Below, in pieces: positions 12,435-13,702 of a DNA stretch of 13,702 nucleotides (position 1 is the first letter of the stretch; each line of letters starts with the position of its first letter). Made by a program: the position numbers and the translations under genes. The notes under the pieces were generated by a model. The model did not search any database, had not been told where the DNA came from, and saw nothing but the letters and a program-made list of their open reading frames with translations. This DNA is from Flavobacteriaceae bacterium (GTDB lineage Bacteria > Bacteroidota > Bacteroidia > Flavobacteriales > Flavobacteriaceae): NCBI GenBank assembly GCA_002693605.1, contig NZQO01000050.1, forward strand, positions 1-13,702. Direction: 5' to 3'.

Positions 12435-13532
12435 TTACTTTGAGGAGGGCCTAGCCTTGGCCTTGGCCTCTTCGTTGCGCACGATGGTATGGCCGGGGCG
12501 TGTCCATTTTGGTTTTTCGCCCTGTGCTTGATAGGCCGAGTACTGCGCCTCTACGGTTTCGGGCTGGGCCTTTTTTACGAAAGGCTTCATAGGTTGTAGT
12601 CCTAACAACTGGAACATTTCCATATCTTCGTTCACATCGGGGTTGGGCGTGGTTAAGAGCTTATCGCCGGCAAAGATGCTATTGGCACCCGCAAAGAAGC
12701 ACATGGCCTGACCCTCGCGGCTCATTCCGGTGCGACCTGCGGATAGACGCACTTGGGTTTGCGGCATCACAATGCGGGTGGTGGCCACCATTCGAATCAT
12801 TTCCCAGATGGAAACGGGCTCCACGTCTTCCATAGGGGTGCCTTCAACGGCTACAAGGGCGTTAATGGGAACGCTCTCCGGCTGCGGATTCAACGATGCG
12901 AGCGCCACGAGCATTCCGGCACGGTCCTCGAGTTTTTCCCCCATTCCTATAATTCCGCCACTGCAAACCGTAACGTTGGTTTTTCGAACGTTGCCTATGG
13001 TATCCAATCGATCTTGGTAGGCCCGGGTAGAGATTACATCCTTGTAATAATCTTCGGAAGTATCCAGGTTATGGTTGTAGGCGTAGAGGCCGGCCTCTGC
13101 CAGGCGTTTGGCCTGGTTTTCGGTAATCATCCCCAGCGTACAACATACTTCCATATCGAGTTTGTTAATGGTTCGCACCATTTCCAGCACCTGGTCAAAT
13201 TCTGCGCCATCTTTCACGTTTCGCCACGCCGCCCCCATACACACGCGCGAACTGCCGGAGGCCTTTGCCCGCAACGCTTGGGCCTTTACCTGTGGTACGC
13301 TCATTAAATCATTGCCCTCAATATCGGTATGGTAGCGCGCCGCTTGTGGGCAGTAGCCGCAATCTTCGGGACAGCCGCCCGTTTTAATGGATAACAGCGT
13401 TGAAACCTGAACTTGGTTGGGGTCGTGATTTTGCCTATGTACCGACGCCGCTTCGTAAAGCAGTTCCATAAGCGGTTTGTTGTAGATGTTTAAAATTTCT
13501 TCCTTGGTCCAAGTGTGCTTGATACTGTCCAT
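12435..13532 (-). CDS. bioB: Biotin synthase
   Basis: Radical SAM enzyme that inserts sulfur into dethiobiotin in the last step of biotin synthesis. The 365 residues fit the family. The [4Fe-4S] motif is C54-x3-C58-x2-C61 in GGCPEDCGYCPQ. The [2Fe-2S] ligands are Cys98, Cys130 and Cys190 with Arg262 (VRLSAGR), matching Cys97, Cys128, Cys188 and Arg260 of E. coli. Other hallmarks are YNHNLDTS (152-159), CSGGIIGMGE (190-199) and FFAGANSIF (279-287). The C-terminus has a charged, Lys/Ala-rich tail of about 25 residues. No other bio gene lies within the window, so it may stand alone or lead a unit with the cupin gene. Confidence 0.98.
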   Translation of the reverse strand: MDSIKHTWTKEEILNIYNKPLMELLYEAASVHRQNHDPNQVQVSTLLSIKTGGCPEDCGYCPQAARYHTDIEGNDLMSVPQVKAQALRAKASGSSRVCMGAAWRNVKDGAEFDQVLEMVRTINKLDMEVCCTLGMITENQAKRLAEAGLYAYNHNLDTSEDYYKDVISTRAYQDRLDTIGNVRKTNVTVCSGGIIGMGEKLEDRAGMLVALASLNPQPESVPINALVAVEGTPMEDVEPVSIWEMIRMVATTRIVMPQTQVRLSAGRTGMSREGQAMCFFAGANSIFAGDKLLTTPNPDVNEDMEMFQLLGLQPMKPFVKKAQPETVEAQYSAYQAQGEKPKWTRPGHTIVRNEEAKAKARPSSK

Positions 13533-13571
13533 AGCAGATTTTTAGGCGGAAAACTCCAGACAAGAGAATAT

Positions 13572-13597
13572 CCTATTTTCAGAAACCCAAAAATAGG
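13572..13597 (-). promoter_or_regulatory. bioB promoter element overlapped by an inverted repeat
   Basis: TATTTTTG (13588-13595, minus strand) matches TAnnTTTG exactly, 55 bp before the bioB ATG. It lies in the arm of an 8-bp inverted repeat, CCTATTTT (13572-13579) and AAAATAGG (13590-13597), with a 10-nt spacer, a layout suited to a repressor site. It does not resemble the BirA operator patterns I know. No clear -33 TTTG is present. Confidence 0.45.
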
Positions 13598-13702
13598 GAA
13601 AAAACGAACAATTGATGGCTGAATTTTCTAAATGGGCCAAAACCAAATTTTAGCTCATTTTCTATGTAATTATATTCTAGCGAAAATCTATGCACTTTCC
13701 AA
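13598..13702. other. AT-rich intergenic DNA at the right edge
   Basis: About 105 bp upstream of the bioB promoter. I see no coding frame of note, hairpin or promoter consensus here; it probably separates bioB from a gene outside the window. Confidence 0.6.

Noticed and set aside
12753..13307. Plus-strand frame opposite bioB
   Set aside because: Antisense shadow of an intact biotin synthase; low-complexity His/Gly content.
1..13702. CRISPR array, tRNA or rRNA genes
   Set aside because: No regularly spaced repeats, cloverleaf or rRNA-like sequence was seen on either strand.

Overview
The window looks like chromosomal DNA of a Bacteroidota bacterium, most likely class Flavobacteriia. It carries the gliding-motility pair gldE-gldD beside ssb and mutY, a bL21 with a C-terminal helix-hairpin-helix extension, DUF3332 and DUF4199 proteins, few Shine-Dalgarno sequences, and repeated matches to the Bacteroidota -7 promoter element TAnnTTTG. 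No tRNA, rRNA, CRISPR array, transposase or integrase was seen.

Layout. Positions 1-975 hold the 3' part of ahcY (+), which converges on a DUF3332 lipoprotein gene (-) across a shared terminator. Positions 1717-2829 hold the minus-strand rplU-rpmA operon with a well-formed promoter and terminator. Next on the minus strand come a DUF4199 membrane protein, an EamA-type transporter, gldD, gldE, ssb and mutY (2847-7777). The intergenic region at 7778-7905 fires divergently into hup (+). Downstream on the plus strand are hup, a 29-residue very basic peptide gene (8250-8339), rng (RNase E/G family) with a structured leader, and recX. A small accessory island follows (10577-11407). The minus strand then carries a cupin/JmjC-like dioxygenase and bioB, with the bioB promoter at the right edge.

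Most interesting region. A 50-bp sequence from the 3' end of recX is repeated perfectly, 881 bp apart (10527-10576 and 11408-11457). After the first copy, recX continues into a diverged but homologous 3' end and stops at 10621. After the second copy lies another recX 3' end with no start codon; it stops at 11503-11505 and overlaps the stop of the convergent cupin gene. The simplest reading is that an approximately 881-bp unit integrated in the recX 3' end, replaced the last codons with its own, and displaced the native end. Its only evident gene is an AT-rich lipoprotein with six C-terminal cysteines; no recombinase is present. The unit also has a 10-C tract and an attC-like imperfect hairpin upstream of the cargo, and a terminator behind it.

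Elsewhere the genes are mostly housekeeping: methyl cycle (ahcY), translation (rplU, rpmA, perhaps the basic peptide), DNA repair and replication (mutY, ssb, recX), nucleoid structure (hup), RNA processing (rng), biotin synthesis (bioB), and gliding/type IX secretion (gldD, gldE).
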